Made by a program: the position numbers and the translations under genes. From the NCBI GenBank assembly GCA_014523495.1, contig JAATVM010000075.1:1-5017 (forward strand): a stretch of DNA of 5,017 nt. The letters run 5' to 3'. The DNA is from Nitrososphaerales archaeon TH1920. GTDB taxonomy: Archaea > Thermoproteota > Nitrososphaeria > Nitrososphaerales > Nitrososphaeraceae. The notes beneath the pieces were generated by a model, which worked only from the letters and a program-made list of their open reading frames with translations, was not told where the DNA came from and searched no databases. This document shows, one piece after another, positions 4,395-5,017 of the stretch (positions are counted from its first letter, which is position 1; every line of letters begins with the position of its first letter).

Positions 4395-5017
4395 AATTAA
4401 TTTTGTTATTAGCTAACACCTTAAATATCGTTCCTTCATGTTTATAGTTTGATAGAACATATAGGTTATCATCTGGCCCGATTTGAAGATCTGTGATTAC
4501 CCCAAAATTTCTACCAAAAATTACGCTACCTGTTTCATAATTGGTATCGGCTGTTTTATCTAATAATGCACCAGAAAGTACTAAATGTGTCCTAGTCTTG
4601 TCCAGTGGAAAATTGAAGATAGTGCCATTTTTTACACTGCCCACAATTAGTGTATCTTTATATTTTGATCCAAGGTTGTCTGTATGAAGAAAAAGAATTG
4701 AAGTAGGAGCAACAGTATCTCGCCATACAAATTCTGGGTCCCTGTAAGTACCCTTGCCTCCAAAGTCTTCTAGGTTATCTTCATTAAATCCCGGTGTTGT
4801 TTTAGAAAAACCAATTACTTCCCTCCATCCACCATTAAATCCTGGTAAAGCAAGATTGATTTCATCATCAGTACTTCGACCATTTTCTGATTCCCAAAGG
4901 TTTCCCGTTACAGAATCAAATCCTATGCCAAAACTATTTCGTATACCATATGCATAATACTTATTCAATGTATCCTCGTCCCCAAGTATCCCTTTATTAT
5001 CCACAACACCGCCATCA
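4393..5017 (-). CDS. PQQ-dependent sugar dehydrogenase-like protein, C-terminal part (5' end outside window)
   Basis: The frame stays open to the window edge, with in-frame codons D-G-G-V before the GTG at 5002-5004. The gene is therefore cut here, and its N-terminus, including any signal peptide, is missing; 207 residues are visible. It belongs to the soluble glucose/aldose sugar dehydrogenase six-bladed propeller family. Counted from the first complete codon, it shows YGIRNSFGIGFD (23-34; R26-N27 match the PQQ-contacting Arg-Asn of soluble GDH), TGNLWESENG (37-46), DDEINL (50-55), PGFNGGW (58-64), a VAPTSILFL strand and a final GPDDNLYVLS blade. These enzymes oxidise sugars outside the membrane with PQQ and calcium. 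Oddities are R47 where Gly-Pro is usual (Gly-Arg here) and no arginine pair before the last-blade GPD motif, so activity is uncertain. It converges on the propeller gene with a 43-base gap. Confidence 0.85.
   Translation of the reverse strand, partial: DGGVVDNKGILGDEDTLNKYYAYGIRNSFGIGFDSVTGNLWESENGRSTDDEINLALPGFNGGWREVIGFSKTTPGFNEDNLEDFGGKGTYRDPEFVWRDTVAPTSILFLHTDNLGSKYKDTLIVGSVKNGTIFNFPLDKTRTHLVLSGALLDKTADTNYETGSVIFGRNFGVITDLQIGPDDNLYVLSNYKHEGTIFKVLANNKIN

Noticed and set aside
5002..5004. GTG on the minus strand as the true start of the sugar dehydrogenase-like gene
   Set aside because: The frame continues in-frame to the window edge with D-G-G-V, and the visible part begins mid-domain, so the gene starts beyond 5017.
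1..5017. tRNA or rRNA genes, CRISPR arrays, insertion sequences, attachment sites
   Set aside because: No cloverleaf or conserved rRNA segment, no regularly spaced direct repeats, and no transposase or terminal inverted repeats were seen on either strand.

Overview
The window is AT-rich (roughly one third G+C by eye) and reads as archaeal. TATA-like boxes stand about 25 bases before the inferred transcription starts, terminators look like T-tracts, and the regulator may have a short or absent leader. The exported protein carries many N-glycosylation sequons, and soluble-GDH and PQQ-type propeller proteins sit together. A soil-type ammonia-oxidising archaeon (Nitrososphaeria, for example a Nitrososphaera/Nitrosocosmicus relative) would fit, but this lineage guess is inference from gene content and composition only.

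Layout: 1-57 holds nothing I can name. 58-180 is a control region with a TATA-like box (84-91), a palindrome closely resembling the DtxR/IdeR iron box (104-117) and a Shine-Dalgarno-like GAGGT (165-169). 181-2583 (+) encodes an 800-residue FTR1/EfeU-type iron permease whose 7-helix membrane part (about residues 512-780) is preceded by a signal peptide and a helical ectodomain of about 480 residues built from four related units. 2727-3173 (+) encodes a short DtxR-family metal-dependent repressor. 3255-4349 (+) encodes an eight-repeat PQQ-like beta-propeller with no signal peptide. 4393-5017 (-), convergent with it, is the C-terminal part of a soluble PQQ-dependent sugar dehydrogenase-like protein cut by the window edge.

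How it may work together: the first two genes look like a compact iron-homeostasis pair. The repressor retains the four side-chain ligands of the DtxR primary metal site (Met, Cys, Glu, His). The only good iron-box-like palindrome I found lies in the permease promoter, where a bound repressor would cover the expected transcription start. The inferred model is that Fe(II)-loaded repressor shuts off permease transcription when iron is plentiful. No such box is visible before the repressor gene itself. The two beta-propeller genes have no sequence-visible link to iron. They may be neighbours only, and the function of the cytosolic propeller is unknown.

The most unusual element is the permease ectodomain. 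Two of its units carry conserved histidines and two carry an aromatic-E-x-x-E motif, which suggests an iron-capturing module fused to the channel. All 13 N-glycosylation sequons of the protein fall in the first 381 residues.
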